DNA of 36,953 nt, taken from the NCBI GenBank assembly GCA_024695865.1, contig JAILHI010000015.1:1-36953 (forward strand), given 5' to 3'. The position numbers and the translations under genes were made by a program. Below the pieces are notes generated by a model. It had not been told where the DNA came from. It saw only the letters and a list, made by a program, of their open reading frames with translations, and made no database searches. The stretch is from Candidatus Gastranaerophilales bacterium (lineage in GTDB: Bacteria; Cyanobacteriota; Vampirovibrionia; Gastranaerophilales; Gastranaerophilaceae). Of this stretch, positions 18,034-26,897 are shown one piece after another. The number at the start of each line of letters is the position of its first letter. The first letter of the stretch is position 1.

Positions 18034-21000
18034 TTATCCTTCCTCATTTTCTTTCTTTTGAAAAATGTGTTTTACCTTATACATTAAAGTCTTTTTCTCT
18101 TTTTCAAGTCGTTCCTGTTCTGCAAATGCTTCTTCAATCGTTTCCTCTGTATTATTGTCGACAGGATTTGGAATTGAAGCAACAAAATCTTTCGCCTTTT
18201 GAAAATCAACGGGAGTTGTAATCCACTTGAAAGATTTTATGAGTGTCAGCGGTTTTGCAACATCACCTTTTGCAACAAGCTGAAATCTGTTTGCGTTTGA
18301 AGTTGATTCAACGTAACTGTCGCTAAATGACGGTATTTTGTTTATTTCCTCCTCATCAAGTGTTTCACAAAACAGCGAAAAGGCTTTTGCCGTAACAACG
18401 TTTGTTCCTGCCGCACTGTTTACAAGTTTTATCGGGTTAATTGCGGAAATAGGCCCTAACATTTCGGATATCAACGAGGTCATTTTTGCTCTGACCTTCA
18501 TATCAATTGTGTTATTAAGCAAATCGAACTGCCCGAAAATGTGCATCATCAAAACACTTCCTCTTGATGTCATTTCCTCGATATTACAAATGCCGTTATC
18601 AAAACTGATTTTACCTGCAAGTCTCTCATAGTGCGTTGTATCAATAGTCGTCAGTTTTCCTATAATACCGCCCAAAGCTGATTGGAAAAATTCGGATTCC
18701 CTTATATTTTCCGCAATAATCAGGTTTTCAAGTTTGGCAAAAGGCCCGTACTGACCGTCTTGTGCTTCAAAAACAATACTTCCTTTCAGGCTTTTCATCT
18801 GTTGTTCGTAGGTAGAGCCGCCCATTGACAAGTTAACAGTAAAATCTGTCGTTCCGCTCAAGGTACCCTTTATTCCCGCAGCATCTGCCATCGCTTTTTC
18901 AACATTGATGTTATCTCCGTTTAATGCCATTTTTAAGTCGGAATTTAGCAAGTTGACATCAACATCACCGTTAACACTGCCTCTGAAAACCTGTGTATTA
19001 ATATCCTTGAAAGATAAAATATTGTCTTTAAGAAACATTTTTGAACTAATAGTGTCAGCCTGTATGTTTCCTGTTCGCAAACTGTCAATACTAATAGTGC
19101 AATCCTGTATTTCCAAAGGAATATCCGCTTGTTCGCTTGTTGTTTTTTTGCTGTTTGACGGCGGAAAATACTGTGCTGCCGCATCAGATACTTTCATTAT
19201 GTTATCAATGTCAATAATTTTTGAGTTAAGTGTAATCTTTTCAATAGCAAAAATACCGCTTTGTATGAATTTAAACATTGCCGTTAAATTGATGTCGGAA
19301 TTATTTAAAGTCAGTCTGTTTACATCAATTTCGGCTTTCTGTCCGCTAAATTTCAAATTAAGTTTGTTCATCGTTGTCAAAAGTTCGGGAATTGAAAGAT
19401 TTAAAACATTCAACGCACCGTTAATTCTGGGTTTTGCAGTTTTTCCGTAAACCAGAAGTCTGCTTCTTTCAAGCGTAAAATCAGATTTAGGAAACAGACA
19501 AAAATGTCCCTTGAGATGTTTCGGAATACTTATTTGAAGCAAATTAACCGTGTCGCCTGCAATAGTACCGTCTATGCCGATTATTTCTTTGTAATGTGTT
19601 TGCTCATTACCGTCATCATCAGTTGTGATAACCCTTTTAAACAAACCTGTTTTTTTGATTTTAAATCTGTTTGCCTTAAAGTCAATTACAGCCTTTAAAG
19701 CACTCTTTTCTTTTCTTAAACTGTCAAAATCAATCGGAGTAAGAAAATTATTTTCATCAGATAAAAACTCTGCCGAAAGTGTTTGTTTTGCGTGGTTTCC
19801 CGTTAAAGACAACACAAAAGGTATTTGTCCGTTTCTTTGGAAAAACTTCTCGTTTTCTTTTCCCAAAAGTTGTATTGCATCTTTTGTGTCAATATCGCCC
19901 GCAAGAGCCATCTGAATATCTTTTGGCTCTGTGATATCCGTAATATGTCCCGCATAAGTAAGTTTTGTATTGTTATTCAGCAAAATAGTGTTATTTCTGA
20001 TATCAATATTGTTATCGGCAAAATTAACTTCAAGTTTCGGAACGGAAATATTTGACTGCGTTTGGGGCAGAATAATTTTTAATCCGTCATTGATAAGACC
20101 TGCCGACATAGTCTTTTGACCTGCAAGCAATTTTGATTCGAGAAGGTCGTTTTCAATCTGAAAAGCACTATTGGTGTCTGCAAAAATCAGATTCTTTAAT
20201 GTGATTTCGATATTAGAAACGGCATCTTTAAGTTTGCCCCGTATAAAAATATTTGTTTTTAATTCGCCTGATTTTAAGGCATATTTATCTTTTATATCCT
20301 GCGGCGCAAAGGCATTAAAAATAAACGGAAGCGAAATCGGCTCCGCCTTAACCGAAATATCGGCATAAGAGGAATTGTCAATTGAACCGTCTATCGTAAC
20401 CTTTGAATTTTGTATGTTAAAACTTGAATTTTGGATATCTAAAATATCGTCATCAAGCATTAACTTGATATTAGCGTCGGAAATAATTTTTCCTGTATTG
20501 ATTTTTGATAATTCGCCGTTTTCGCAAACTATGCTGCCGTTTGATTTTAATTTCTTAAAATTGGTTTTGATATACGTATCGGCTTCAAAAGAGCCATCTG
20601 CCGTATATTTTCCGAGTTCGTTAGGTACACCCAGAGAGTTTAACAAAGCCTTTGCAAAATTAAGCAAATCCTGAAAATAAACTTTGCCCGTTTTGACGGT
20701 TATATCTGTTTTGGGGTTTTTGCCGTAAACTATACTGCCGAAAAGATTTATCTTCGCCTTTTCGGTAATATTCAGTTCGGATTCAAGTTGAACGTCCTGA
20801 CCGTTTGTAACTGCGTGAAGATAACTCGGGGGAAGCGTGATGTCCTCGACCTTAAGGCTCAAACCGTCTATGTTTAAAAAGCCCTGAGTGGTAATAACGT
20901 CTTTTTTGTTTTTAATCTTTAATTTTGTATTAAGAGCCGTTTGTAAATCGTATTTCTGATACAATTCAACAGGGTTAACAAAAGGAAACTCAACCCTCAT

Positions 21001-21726
21001 AGCCTCATCGTCTTCCTCGTCCATGCTCTTTTGAGACTGCGGTAAAAAGGTGTTTATATCAAAATTTGCAGTAACTTTTTCTTTTGTATCGCTGAGTATA
21101 TGCAAATCACCTTTAATCGTTGCTCTCTTGCCGTTAAAATAACCGACAGTAAGTTCATCACCGTTAATCTCAAGGTAATGTTTAGAGGATAAATCCCGTA
21201 TAAGTATCTTGTAGTCATAAAGTCTGAGTTTAGGAACAATTATCCTTATCAATGACATGTCAAAGTTTTTGTTCGGTTCTTCCTTTATTTTTCCGATTTG
21301 TTTCTGCTTGTTATCATTAATAATGTCTTCAATGAGTTTAACCACCTTAAAATAACGGTTATCCTTTATTTCAAGATTAAGAACAGGTCTTTCAACATCA
21401 AAATCGGAAACCTTTAAAGCCAAAATAATAGTATTCGGCATCGATACGTCTGTTTTGATTGAATCAGCCGAAAACAACAGCGAATTATCAGGTAACGTGA
21501 TTTTTAAATCATCAATCTTAATCCCGACTGCAAAAAATGGTGTAGTTACCAATTTTACATTGGAAAAATCAACGTTAAGGTTTGCCTCTCTCTTTGCCGC
21601 CGCAACAAGCGCAGGTTTATATTTGTTTAAATCGATTTTGTCCGGAAAAACAAACAAAAATTCAAAGTATAAACAAACAAACAATACTAAAAATAATATA
21701 CCTACAATTTTTAAAAATTTCTTCAT
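18034..21726 (-). CDS. AsmA-like envelope protein
   Basis: This 1230-aa protein has an N-terminal membrane anchor (about residues 5-28, LKIVGILFLVLFVCLYFEFL) followed by the AsmA N-terminal pattern, with a conserved Lys/Tyr-rich segment (LNKYKPALVAAAKREANLNV). A long beta-rich periplasmic region leads to a C-terminal AsmA_2-like part (LKGSIVFEAQDGQYGPFAKLENLI, VLMMHIFGQFDLLNNTIDMKV). AsmA/YhdP/TamB-type proteins form grooves that span the envelope and move or organise lipids to the outer membrane, so it implies a diderm cell. The ATG at 21726 is chosen because GAGG lies 7 nt upstream; the ATG at 21732 is too close to it. It precedes the lipoprotein gene by 7 nt. Confidence 0.88.
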   Translation of the reverse strand: MKKFLKIVGILFLVLFVCLYFEFLFVFPDKIDLNKYKPALVAAAKREANLNVDFSNVKLVTTPFFAVGIKIDDLKITLPDNSLLFSADSIKTDVSMPNTIILALKVSDFDVERPVLNLEIKDNRYFKVVKLIEDIINDNKQKQIGKIKEEPNKNFDMSLIRIIVPKLRLYDYKILIRDLSSKHYLEINGDELTVGYFNGKRATIKGDLHILSDTKEKVTANFDINTFLPQSQKSMDEEDDEAMRVEFPFVNPVELYQKYDLQTALNTKLKIKNKKDVITTQGFLNIDGLSLKVEDITLPPSYLHAVTNGQDVQLESELNITEKAKINLFGSIVYGKNPKTDITVKTGKVYFQDLLNFAKALLNSLGVPNELGKYTADGSFEADTYIKTNFKKLKSNGSIVCENGELSKINTGKIISDANIKLMLDDDILDIQNSSFNIQNSKVTIDGSIDNSSYADISVKAEPISLPFIFNAFAPQDIKDKYALKSGELKTNIFIRGKLKDAVSNIEITLKNLIFADTNSAFQIENDLLESKLLAGQKTMSAGLINDGLKIILPQTQSNISVPKLEVNFADNNIDIRNNTILLNNNTKLTYAGHITDITEPKDIQMALAGDIDTKDAIQLLGKENEKFFQRNGQIPFVLSLTGNHAKQTLSAEFLSDENNFLTPIDFDSLRKEKSALKAVIDFKANRFKIKKTGLFKRVITTDDDGNEQTHYKEIIGIDGTIAGDTVNLLQISIPKHLKGHFCLFPKSDFTLERSRLLVYGKTAKPRINGALNVLNLSIPELLTTMNKLNLKFSGQKAEIDVNRLTLNNSDINLTAMFKFIQSGIFAIEKITLNSKIIDIDNIMKVSDAAAQYFPPSNSKKTTSEQADIPLEIQDCTISIDSLRTGNIQADTISSKMFLKDNILSFKDINTQVFRGSVNGDVDVNLLNSDLKMALNGDNINVEKAMADAAGIKGTLSGTTDFTVNLSMGGSTYEQQMKSLKGSIVFEAQDGQYGPFAKLENLIIAENIRESEFFQSALGGIIGKLTTIDTTHYERLAGKISFDNGICNIEEMTSRGSVLMMHIFGQFDLLNNTIDMKVRAKMTSLISEMLGPISAINPIKLVNSAAGTNVVTAKAFSLFCETLDEEEINKIPSFSDSYVESTSNANRFQLVAKGDVAKPLTLIKSFKWITTPVDFQKAKDFVASIPNPVDNNTEETIEEAFAEQERLEKEKKTLMYKVKHIFQKKENEEG

Positions 21727-21837
21727 ATCCATTCCTCTAAATATAATTTATTCTATCATATTTTTTGAGGTTTGTATAAATATTTAAGGTAACTATATAT
21801 AATGTTACAGTAAAATTTCTTTACGGTTATCAAGACG

Positions 21838-21902
21838 GTAATGTCTTTAAATGCAAGAGAATGTTTATGGGATTACTTTGTCACTTCGTTCCTCGTAATG
21901 AC
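21838..21902. repeat. GTCATTGCGAG-type palindromic repeat, copy 2 (partly degraded)
   Basis: The right half (21869-21902, GGATTACTTTGTCACTTCG then CTCGTAATGAC) closely matches the right half of the copy at 28048-28124. The left half is degenerate. It lies between the AsmA-like gene and the rpsI terminator. Confidence 0.7.
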
Positions 21903-21928
21903 GTATTTGCTGTTTTGAGGGATAAATA

Positions 21929-21960
21929 AAAAAGCCCTTGTATAAAACAAAGGGCTTTTG
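21929..21960 (-). terminator. Terminator of the ribosomal protein operon
   Basis: On the minus strand the arms AAAAGCCCTTTG and CAAGGGCTTTTTT form a strong stem with a short A/T loop, followed by a T-run. It begins 6 bp after the rpsI stop. The A-rich opposite side could also let it act on the plus strand. Confidence 0.85.
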
Positions 21961-21966
21961 AAAAAA

Positions 21967-22362
21967 TTAACGTTTTGAGAACTGGAATCTTTTTCTTGCT
22001 CTCTTACGTCCGTATTTTTTACGTTCTTTTTCACGTGCATCACGTGTTAACAAGCCTTCTGCCTTCAATACGGGACGAAGTTCTTCGTTGTATTCAAGCA
22101 ATGCTCTTGAAATACCGTGTTTAATAGCACCTGATTGTGATGAAACACCACCGCCTACAACTTTAACTCTTACATCAAAGTTTGTCTGATTGTCAGTTAA
22201 AGCCAAAGGTCTGAAAATCATCATTTCTAATGCCGGTCTGTTACCGATATAAGCCGCGAGAGTTTTGCCGTTAACAAATACTCTGCCCTTACCTTTAACA
22301 AGTTTAACAACAGCTGTTGAAGTCTTTCTTCTACCTGTTGCAGTATAAATTTTATCAGCCAT
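21967..22362 (-). CDS. rpsI: 30S ribosomal protein S9
   Basis: This 131-aa protein has the S9 landmarks: an N-terminal ATGRRKTSTAVVKLVKGKG, then VNGKTL, GGGVSSQSGAIKHGISRAL, and the basic tail ending in the conserved SKR that reaches toward P-site tRNA. Its ATG overlaps the rplM stop by one base (TAATG), and its ribosome binding site (AAGGAGG) lies inside the end of rplM. It is the last gene of the operon, followed by a strong terminator. Confidence 0.98.
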   Translation of the reverse strand: MADKIYTATGRRKTSTAVVKLVKGKGRVFVNGKTLAAYIGNRPALEMMIFRPLALTDNQTNFDVRVKVVGGGVSSQSGAIKHGISRALLEYNEELRPVLKAEGLLTRDAREKERKKYGRKRARKRFQFSKR

Positions 22363-22802
22363 TATTTAACCTCCTTGTCGTCGAGTAAAATCGGGTTTTG
22401 AGCCTGATGCGGGTGATTGGGGCCTGCATAAACTTTAAGTTTGGTGAACTGTTCCTGTCCCAAAGTGTTGTGCGGTAACATACCTTTTACAGCTTTTTCA
22501 ACTGCAGCACAAGGATTCTTTGCCATCAAATCTTTAAAAGCGGTAGCCTTAAATCCTCCGGGATAACCGGTATGTGAATAATAAATTTTATCTGTTTCTT
22601 TTTTACCTGTAACAACTACTTTATCAGCGTTGATAACGATGATGAAATCACCTGTGTCAACGTGAGGAGTATATTGCGGTTTGTGCTTACCTCTTAACAT
22701 GTTTGCTGCAAGTACTGCCAATCTGCCGAGGGTCTTGCCTTCAGCGTCAATAACGTACCATTTTCTTTCAACTTCGAGAGGTTTCGCTGAGTATGTTTTC
22801 AT
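22362..22802 (-). CDS. rplM: 50S ribosomal protein L13
   Basis: The 146-aa protein has the L13 hallmarks: a start at [20 protein letters not shown], then [39 protein letters not shown] and [21 protein letters not shown]. The ATG is preceded by GGAG with 7 nt spacing, located inside the 3' end of truA, which it overlaps by 35 bp. The rplM-rpsI pairing is nearly universal in bacteria. Confidence 0.98.
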   Translation of the reverse strand: MKTYSAKPLEVERKWYVIDAEGKTLGRLAVLAANMLRGKHKPQYTPHVDTGDFIIVINADKVVVTGKKETDKIYYSHTGYPGGFKATAFKDLMAKNPCAAVEKAVKGMLPHNTLGQEQFTKLKVYAGPNHPHQAQNPILLDDKEVK

Positions 22803-23568
22803 ATGCCATCTCCATGTTTGTATTTTTATCGTATATCACTTTCATTAGTGTAAGTCCGTCAGGACTTGCCGCCGGCCCTGCTTTTGCTCTGTTCCTGTTT
22901 TCAAGAATATCTTTTAGTGATTCGGGGCTTAAAGATTTTCTCTCAAGATACAAAATCGTTCCGACTATTGCTCGAACCATTCCGTATAAGAAACGGTTTG
23001 CCACTATATCTATCAAAATCTCATCGTTCTGCCGATGACATTTCGCCGTGTAAATAGTGCATATCTTTGCGGGATTGGCGGAACCCGATTTTTTAAAAGA
23101 TGAAAAATCATGTTCACCGATTAAAAAACCGAGAGCCTGATTGATATAGTCTATATCAATCTTTTCCCTTGTGTAAAAACAATTTCTGTCAAATGCCGAA
23201 CGCTGCTCCCTTGAAATAATTTTGTAGCGGTAAAACCTTGCCGTTGCACTCTTTTGTGCATGAAAAGTTTTCTCTGCCTTTTTTATCCAAGCGACACTCA
23301 TATCCTTCGGAAGTAATCCGTTGACTGAGTACAGGAATTTGCTTTCGGTTAAATCTGCTTCAACTTCTGTGTCAAAGTGAACAATCTGCCCTCTTGCGTG
23401 CACTCCTGCATCTGTTCTGCCTGAAAAAATTGTTCTTATATTCTGTTTTGTCAATGTACCAAGTGCTTTTTCAAGTTCGCCCTGAACTGTTCGGACTTTC
23501 GTCTTTTGCTTCTGGCTTCCTGAAAAATCTGTTCCCAAATATTCAAGACTGAGAACGTATCTTTGCAT
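22768..23568 (-). CDS. truA: tRNA pseudouridine(38-40) synthase TruA
   Basis: TruA converts uridines 38-40 of the tRNA anticodon arm to pseudouridine. The 266-aa protein carries the catalytic motif [12 protein letters not shown] (Asp53 nucleophile), the N-terminal [14 protein letters not shown], a middle ARFYRYKI segment and [12 protein letters not shown] near the C-terminus. The ATG shares one base with the rplQ stop (TAATG) and the gene overlaps rplM by 35 bp. Insertion of truA between rplQ and rplM is common in Firmicutes and Cyanobacteria. Confidence 0.97.
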   Translation of the reverse strand: MQRYVLSLEYLGTDFSGSQKQKTKVRTVQGELEKALGTLTKQNIRTIFSGRTDAGVHARGQIVHFDTEVEADLTESKFLYSVNGLLPKDMSVAWIKKAEKTFHAQKSATARFYRYKIISREQRSAFDRNCFYTREKIDIDYINQALGFLIGEHDFSSFKKSGSANPAKICTIYTAKCHRQNDEILIDIVANRFLYGMVRAIVGTILYLERKSLSPESLKDILENRNRAKAGPAASPDGLTLMKVIYDKNTNMEMAYENILSETSRS

Positions 23569-23993
23569 TATACTAATTGAATTAATGCCATTTTTGTTGC
23601 ATCGCCTCTTCTCGGGGGAAGATTATAGATGCGTGTATATCCGCCGTTTCTGTCCTGATAATTTTTACCGATTTCGGTAAATAATTTTCTCAAAACAGTT
23701 TCGGGCATTTTCTTACATTCTGCATTTTCATCAACAACTTCTTTTGTTTCAACGTTCATATATCTGCCTGTTTCTCTGTCGTAGATATATCTCAAAGCTG
23801 TTCTGCGTGAATTTAAATCACCTTTCTTTGCAAGAGTGATAAGGCTTTCTGCATAAGGCTTCAAGGCTTTTGCTCTTGAAATAGTAGTTTTTATTTCACC
23901 GTGCATAAACAATTCTGTTGCTAATGCTCTGAGTAATGCTTTTCTTTGGTCTTGGGCTTTACCCAAATGGTGTCTGTTACATTGGTGTCTCAT
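23568..23993 (-). CDS. rplQ: 50S ribosomal protein L17
   Basis: The 141-aa protein starts MRHQCNRHHLGKAQDQRKALLRALATELFMHGEIKTTISRAK in clear L17 form. It ends with the conserved NGGYTRIYNLPPRRGDATKMALIQLV. It is somewhat longer than the usual 116-130 aa because of an insert around residues 75-105 (MNVETKEVVDENAECKKM). It lies 11 bp after rpoA and overlaps the truA start by one base. Confidence 0.97.
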   Translation of the reverse strand: MRHQCNRHHLGKAQDQRKALLRALATELFMHGEIKTTISRAKALKPYAESLITLAKKGDLNSRRTALRYIYDRETGRYMNVETKEVVDENAECKKMPETVLRKLFTEIGKNYQDRNGGYTRIYNLPPRRGDATKMALIQLV

Positions 23994-24004
23994 TGTTTGT
24001 TCCT

Positions 24005-24985
24005 TTATATCATTTCATCGGGGTCAAAACCTTCAGGATTAGGCTGTAAACTCAAGCCTGCCGCATGTAATTTTTCAATTACTTCATCTGAAGATTTTTT
24101 ACCAAAGTTTTTAATATTCAATAAATCATGTTCGGATTTTTTGAGTAATTCGGGTAATGAGTTTATGCTTGCTCTCTTTAAGCAGTTGTAAGCTCTAACC
24201 GATAATTCGAGGTCTTCAATAGTTATTGAAGGTTCAACAACTACATCTTCGGGTTCGTCAATGATAACAGGTGAACTGATTGTCATAGGCTGACCCGTAA
24301 TTGCTGCAATCTGCATAAAGTGTTCAATAAGAATGTTTGCAGCCTGACTTAATGCGTTTGTTACATCAATACTGCCGTTTGACCAAATTTCCAAAGTTAA
24401 TTTATCATAATCGATTACATCGCCGACACGAGTGTTTTCAACATTGTAACTTACTCTCTTTATCGGAATAAACGTTGCATCAATCGGTAACAAATCGATA
24501 GGCAATTCGCCCTGATTTCCTTTTAAAACGTCCTTTGCAATGTAACCTTTTCCTGTTTCAACAGTGATTTCTGCGTGAATACTGCCGCCGTCTGCAACCG
24601 TACAAATCTGCCAGTCAGGGTTAATGATTTTAACACCTGCGGGAAGTTGAATGTCGCTAGCCAGAACAGGGCCTACTGTATCTATGTCAAGTCTGAGTTT
24701 TTGCGGCTCTTTGTTTTCACATTTTACAGTTAAACCTTTGAGGTTTAACATAATATCAATAACATCTTCGGTAATACCGGGGATTGAAGTGTATTCGTGT
24801 GTGATACCTTCAATTCTCAAGGCCGTAACTGCTGCACCTTCCAATGAAGATAAAAGAACTCTGCGGAGTGCATTACCGAGTGTATTACCAAAACCTCTTT
24901 CAAGCGGGTCAATGGTGAATTTACCATATTGAGTACCGTCTGAACTTGTTGTGGTATTTACGCATTTAATTTTAATTGCTTCCAT
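24005..24985 (-). CDS. rpoA: RNA polymerase alpha subunit
   Basis: The 326-aa protein has the alpha N-terminal assembly domain (DPLERGFGNTLGNALRRVLLSSLEGAAVTALRI, then GITEDVIDIMLNLK). A linker of about 20 acidic residues joins the C-terminal DNA- and activator-binding domain (IEDLELSVRAYNCLKRASINSLPELL, NFGKKSSDEVIEKL). The ATG at 24985 is chosen, with GGAG 9 nt upstream; an in-frame TTG two codons earlier is less likely. Confidence 0.98.
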   Translation of the reverse strand: MEAIKIKCVNTTTSSDGTQYGKFTIDPLERGFGNTLGNALRRVLLSSLEGAAVTALRIEGITHEYTSIPGITEDVIDIMLNLKGLTVKCENKEPQKLRLDIDTVGPVLASDIQLPAGVKIINPDWQICTVADGGSIHAEITVETGKGYIAKDVLKGNQGELPIDLLPIDATFIPIKRVSYNVENTRVGDVIDYDKLTLEIWSNGSIDVTNALSQAANILIEHFMQIAAITGQPMTISSPVIIDEPEDVVVEPSITIEDLELSVRAYNCLKRASINSLPELLKKSEHDLLNIKNFGKKSSDEVIEKLHAAGLSLQPNPEGFDPDEMI

Positions 24986-25010
24986 CGTCAAATTCTCCTT
25001 TTTTCAATTA

Positions 25011-25613
25011 CTATTTTGAATAGTACTCAATTACGAGTTGTTCCTTAAATTCGGGATCGAGTTCTTCTCTTTCGGGAATTCTGTCAAAAGTAATTTTTTG
25101 TGCATCTTTATCAATCGTAATCCAAGCGGGGTTGATAGCCATATCAATCATACCTGAAACATTTTTGATAAATTCCGCACTTCTTTGTTTTACGGTAATA
25201 ACGTCCTGCGGTTTTACGAGGTATGACGGAACGTCAACCTTTTTGCCGTTTACAAGAACGTGACCGTGGTTAACGATTTGACGGGCTTGTTTTCTTGTGA
25301 TTGCAAATCCTGCTCTGAAAAGAATGTTATCAAGTCTTGATTCCAACATTTGAAGTAAGATGGTACCTGTAACACCTGTTTTTCTTGCAGCATTTTTATA
25401 ATATCTTGCAAATTGTTTTTCTGTAACCAAGTAAGTAAAACGAATTTTCTGTTTTTCATTTAAGTGAACAGCATAATCGGACAATTTTTTCTTTGCAGCG
25501 CCGTGCTGACCCGAATGAGTTTGTCTCATTGATGAAGTCAACTTTCTGTTTGAAACTTCTTTTACTCCGTAGTTACGAAATAACTTATTGCCTGGACCTG
25601 TATATCTTGCCAT
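25011..25613 (-). CDS. rpsD: 30S ribosomal protein S4, zinc-free form
   Basis: This 200-aa protein has the S4 RNA-binding fold (MLESRLDNILFRAGFAITRKQARQIVNHGHVLVNGKKVDVPSYLV) and the C-terminal INPAWITIDKD. The N-terminus (RYTGPGNKLFRNYGV) lacks the Cys residues of the zinc-binding form, so it is the C-minus paralogue type. A strong ribosome binding site (AAGGAG) lies upstream. Its placement between rpsK and rpoA matches Firmicutes and Proteobacteria more than typical Cyanobacteria. Confidence 0.97.
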   Translation of the reverse strand: MARYTGPGNKLFRNYGVKEVSNRKLTSSMRQTHSGQHGAAKKKLSDYAVHLNEKQKIRFTYLVTEKQFARYYKNAARKTGVTGTILLQMLESRLDNILFRAGFAITRKQARQIVNHGHVLVNGKKVDVPSYLVKPQDVITVKQRSAEFIKNVSGMIDMAINPAWITIDKDAQKITFDRIPEREELDPEFKEQLVIEYYSK

Positions 25614-25638
25614 TTTTTATGACTCCTTGTTATTTTTA

Positions 25639-26025
25639 CTATACTCTGCGCTTTTTAGGCGGACGGCAACCGTTGTGCGGTATCGGAGTAACATCTTTAA
25701 TCAAAGTGATTTCCAAGCCTGCTGCCTGAATTGCTCTGATAGCTGTTTCTCTGCCCGTTCCGGGCCCTTTAATGTAAACTTCGACCTTTTTCATACCTTG
25801 GTCGATTGATTTTTTGGCAACCATTTCTGCTGCCGATGATGCAGCAAAAGGAGTTCCTTTTCTTGCACCTTTAAATCCGCAACCGCCGGCTGATGCCCAT
25901 GCAATAGCATTACCTTGAGTATCTGTCGAAGTTACGATTGTATTGTTAAATGTTGACTGAATATGTACAACACCTTGTAATACATTCTTTTTTTCTTTCT
26001 TTTTAGTTTTGACAGGTTTTGCCAT
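25639..26025 (-). CDS. rpsK: 30S ribosomal protein S11
   Basis: The 128-aa protein has the S11 sequence [21 protein letters not shown], then [20 protein letters not shown], the middle [17 protein letters not shown] and the C-terminal [18 protein letters not shown]. It forms part of the platform of the small subunit. An AAGGAA ribosome binding site precedes the ATG. It follows rpsM with a 32-bp gap. Confidence 0.98.
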   Translation of the reverse strand: MAKPVKTKKKEKKNVLQGVVHIQSTFNNTIVTSTDTQGNAIAWASAGGCGFKGARKGTPFAASSAAEMVAKKSIDQGMKKVEVYIKGPGTGRETAIRAIQAAGLEITLIKDVTPIPHNGCRPPKKRRV

Positions 26026-26057
26026 TATTAATTTCCTTTTTATTAATTGTTAATTAA

Positions 26058-26423
26058 CTATTTTTTCTTTGCAACAGGACCGGTTTTCTTTCCGCGTCTT
26101 GTTCTTGCGTTTGTTTTGGTTCTTTGTCCTCTTGCGGGAAGTTTACGTCTGTGACGCATTCCTCTGTAAGAACCGATTTCGCTCAATCTTTTGATTGCAA
26201 GTGATTCTTCTCTTCTTAAATCACCTTCGATGGTGTAATTAGCAAGTTCGTTTCTGAGTTTTTTAATATCTTCATCCGTTAAATCGTCCGATCTTAAATC
26301 TTCTGAAATACCGCATGCTGCCAATATTTTTGCAGAACGAGCAGGACCTATGCCGAAAATATAGGTCAATGCTATTACCATTCTTTTGTTACGAGGTAAA
26401 TCTACCCCGGCAAGTCTTGCCAT
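26058..26423 (-). CDS. rpsM: 30S ribosomal protein S13
   Basis: The 121-aa protein begins [26 protein letters not shown]. It continues with [34 protein letters not shown] near the tail, the tRNA-contacting region of S13. The ribosome binding site AAGGAG lies 6 nt before the ATG. The stop codon is TAG, showing that TAG also terminates here. Confidence 0.98.
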   Translation of the reverse strand: MARLAGVDLPRNKRMVIALTYIFGIGPARSAKILAACGISEDLRSDDLTDEDIKKLRNELANYTIEGDLRREESLAIKRLSEIGSYRGMRHRRKLPARGQRTKTNARTRRGKKTGPVAKKK

Positions 26424-26468
26424 GTTTGTCTCCTTGTTTCTTTGTTTTTCTTACCGTACAAACAACGA

Positions 26469-26582
26469 CTAACCTTGTCTTTGTTTGTGTTTAGGGTTTT
26501 CGCAAATAACTGCTATTCTACCCTTTCTTTTAATAATTTTGCATTTTTCGCAAAGTTTTTTTACTGATGCTCTGACTTTCAT
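26469..26582 (-). CDS. rpmJ: 50S ribosomal protein L36, zinc-binding form
   Basis: This short gene encodes 37 residues starting [20 protein letters not shown] and ending HKQRQG. The four zinc ligands are present as CX2C, a Cys at residue 27 and a His at 32 (ICENPKHK). It is thus the zinc-containing L36, unlike the zinc-free S4 in the same cluster. GGA lies 7 nt before the ATG, and the gene sits 14 bp after infA and 45 bp before rpsM, in the standard order infA-rpmJ-rpsM. Confidence 0.96.
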   Translation of the reverse strand: MKVRASVKKLCEKCKIIKRKGRIAVICENPKHKQRQG

Positions 26583-26596
26583 AATTGATTCCTTTT

Positions 26597-26812
26597 TTAT
26601 TTAAGTCTGTATGTAATTCTTCCTCTGGTCAAGTCGTAAGGTGTCATTTCGACTTTAACTTTATCGCCGGGCAATATTCTGATGAAGTTTTTTCTGATTT
26701 TACCTGAAATATGTGCAAGTATTTCATGTCCGTTTTCAAGTTAGACACGAAACATTGCGTTGGGCATTGCTTCTAATATTGTTCCTTCAAATTCAATTAC
26801 GTCTTTTGACAT
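26597..26812 (-). pseudogene. infA: Translation initiation factor IF-1 gene with an in-frame stop at codon 24
   Basis: Read from the ATG at 26812, the frame gives MSKDVIEFEGTILEAMPNAM, then FRV, a TAA at 26743-26741, and [18 protein letters not shown], finishing [19 protein letters not shown] and [10 protein letters not shown] before a normal TAA. Ignoring the internal stop, it is a full-length 71-residue IF-1 with no frameshift. At the stop, IF-1 normally has a Glu, Gln or Lys (FRVELENGH in E. coli); GAA, CAA or AAA is one substitution from TAA. IF-1 closes the ribosomal A site during initiation and is essential in E. coli. A real mutation, readthrough, a second functional copy or a base-calling error are all possible. 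TAA ends many other genes here, so general recoding is unlikely. Confidence 0.9.
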
Positions 26813-26844
26813 CTTTTCTTTCCGTTGGTTTCGCACTTTTAGAT

Positions 26845-26863
26845 ACAAGAATACACTTCTTGT
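26845..26863 (-). promoter_or_regulatory. Hairpin in the infA leader
   Basis: The arms ACAAGAA and TTCTTGT pair perfectly around a 5-nt loop, 32 nt upstream of the infA ATG and just downstream of the candidate promoter. It would form at the very start of the ribosomal transcript and could be a regulatory or stabilising 5' hairpin. No T-run follows it. Confidence 0.4.
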
Positions 26864-26869
26864 TTCTTT

Positions 26870-26897
26870 ATCGTACATGCTTAAAATTCTAAATCAA
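26870..26897 (-). promoter_or_regulatory. Candidate promoter for the infA ribosomal operon
   Basis: TTGATT and TACGAT are separated by 16 bp on the minus strand, 57 nt upstream of the infA start. infA is the first gene here, with no secY, adk or map upstream, so a promoter is expected in this gap. Confidence 0.4.

Noticed and set aside
26741-26743. Reassigned TAA codon as the reason for the infA stop
   Set aside because: TAA ends many intact genes here, including apt, flhB, rplQ and rplM, so general recoding would run those genes on.
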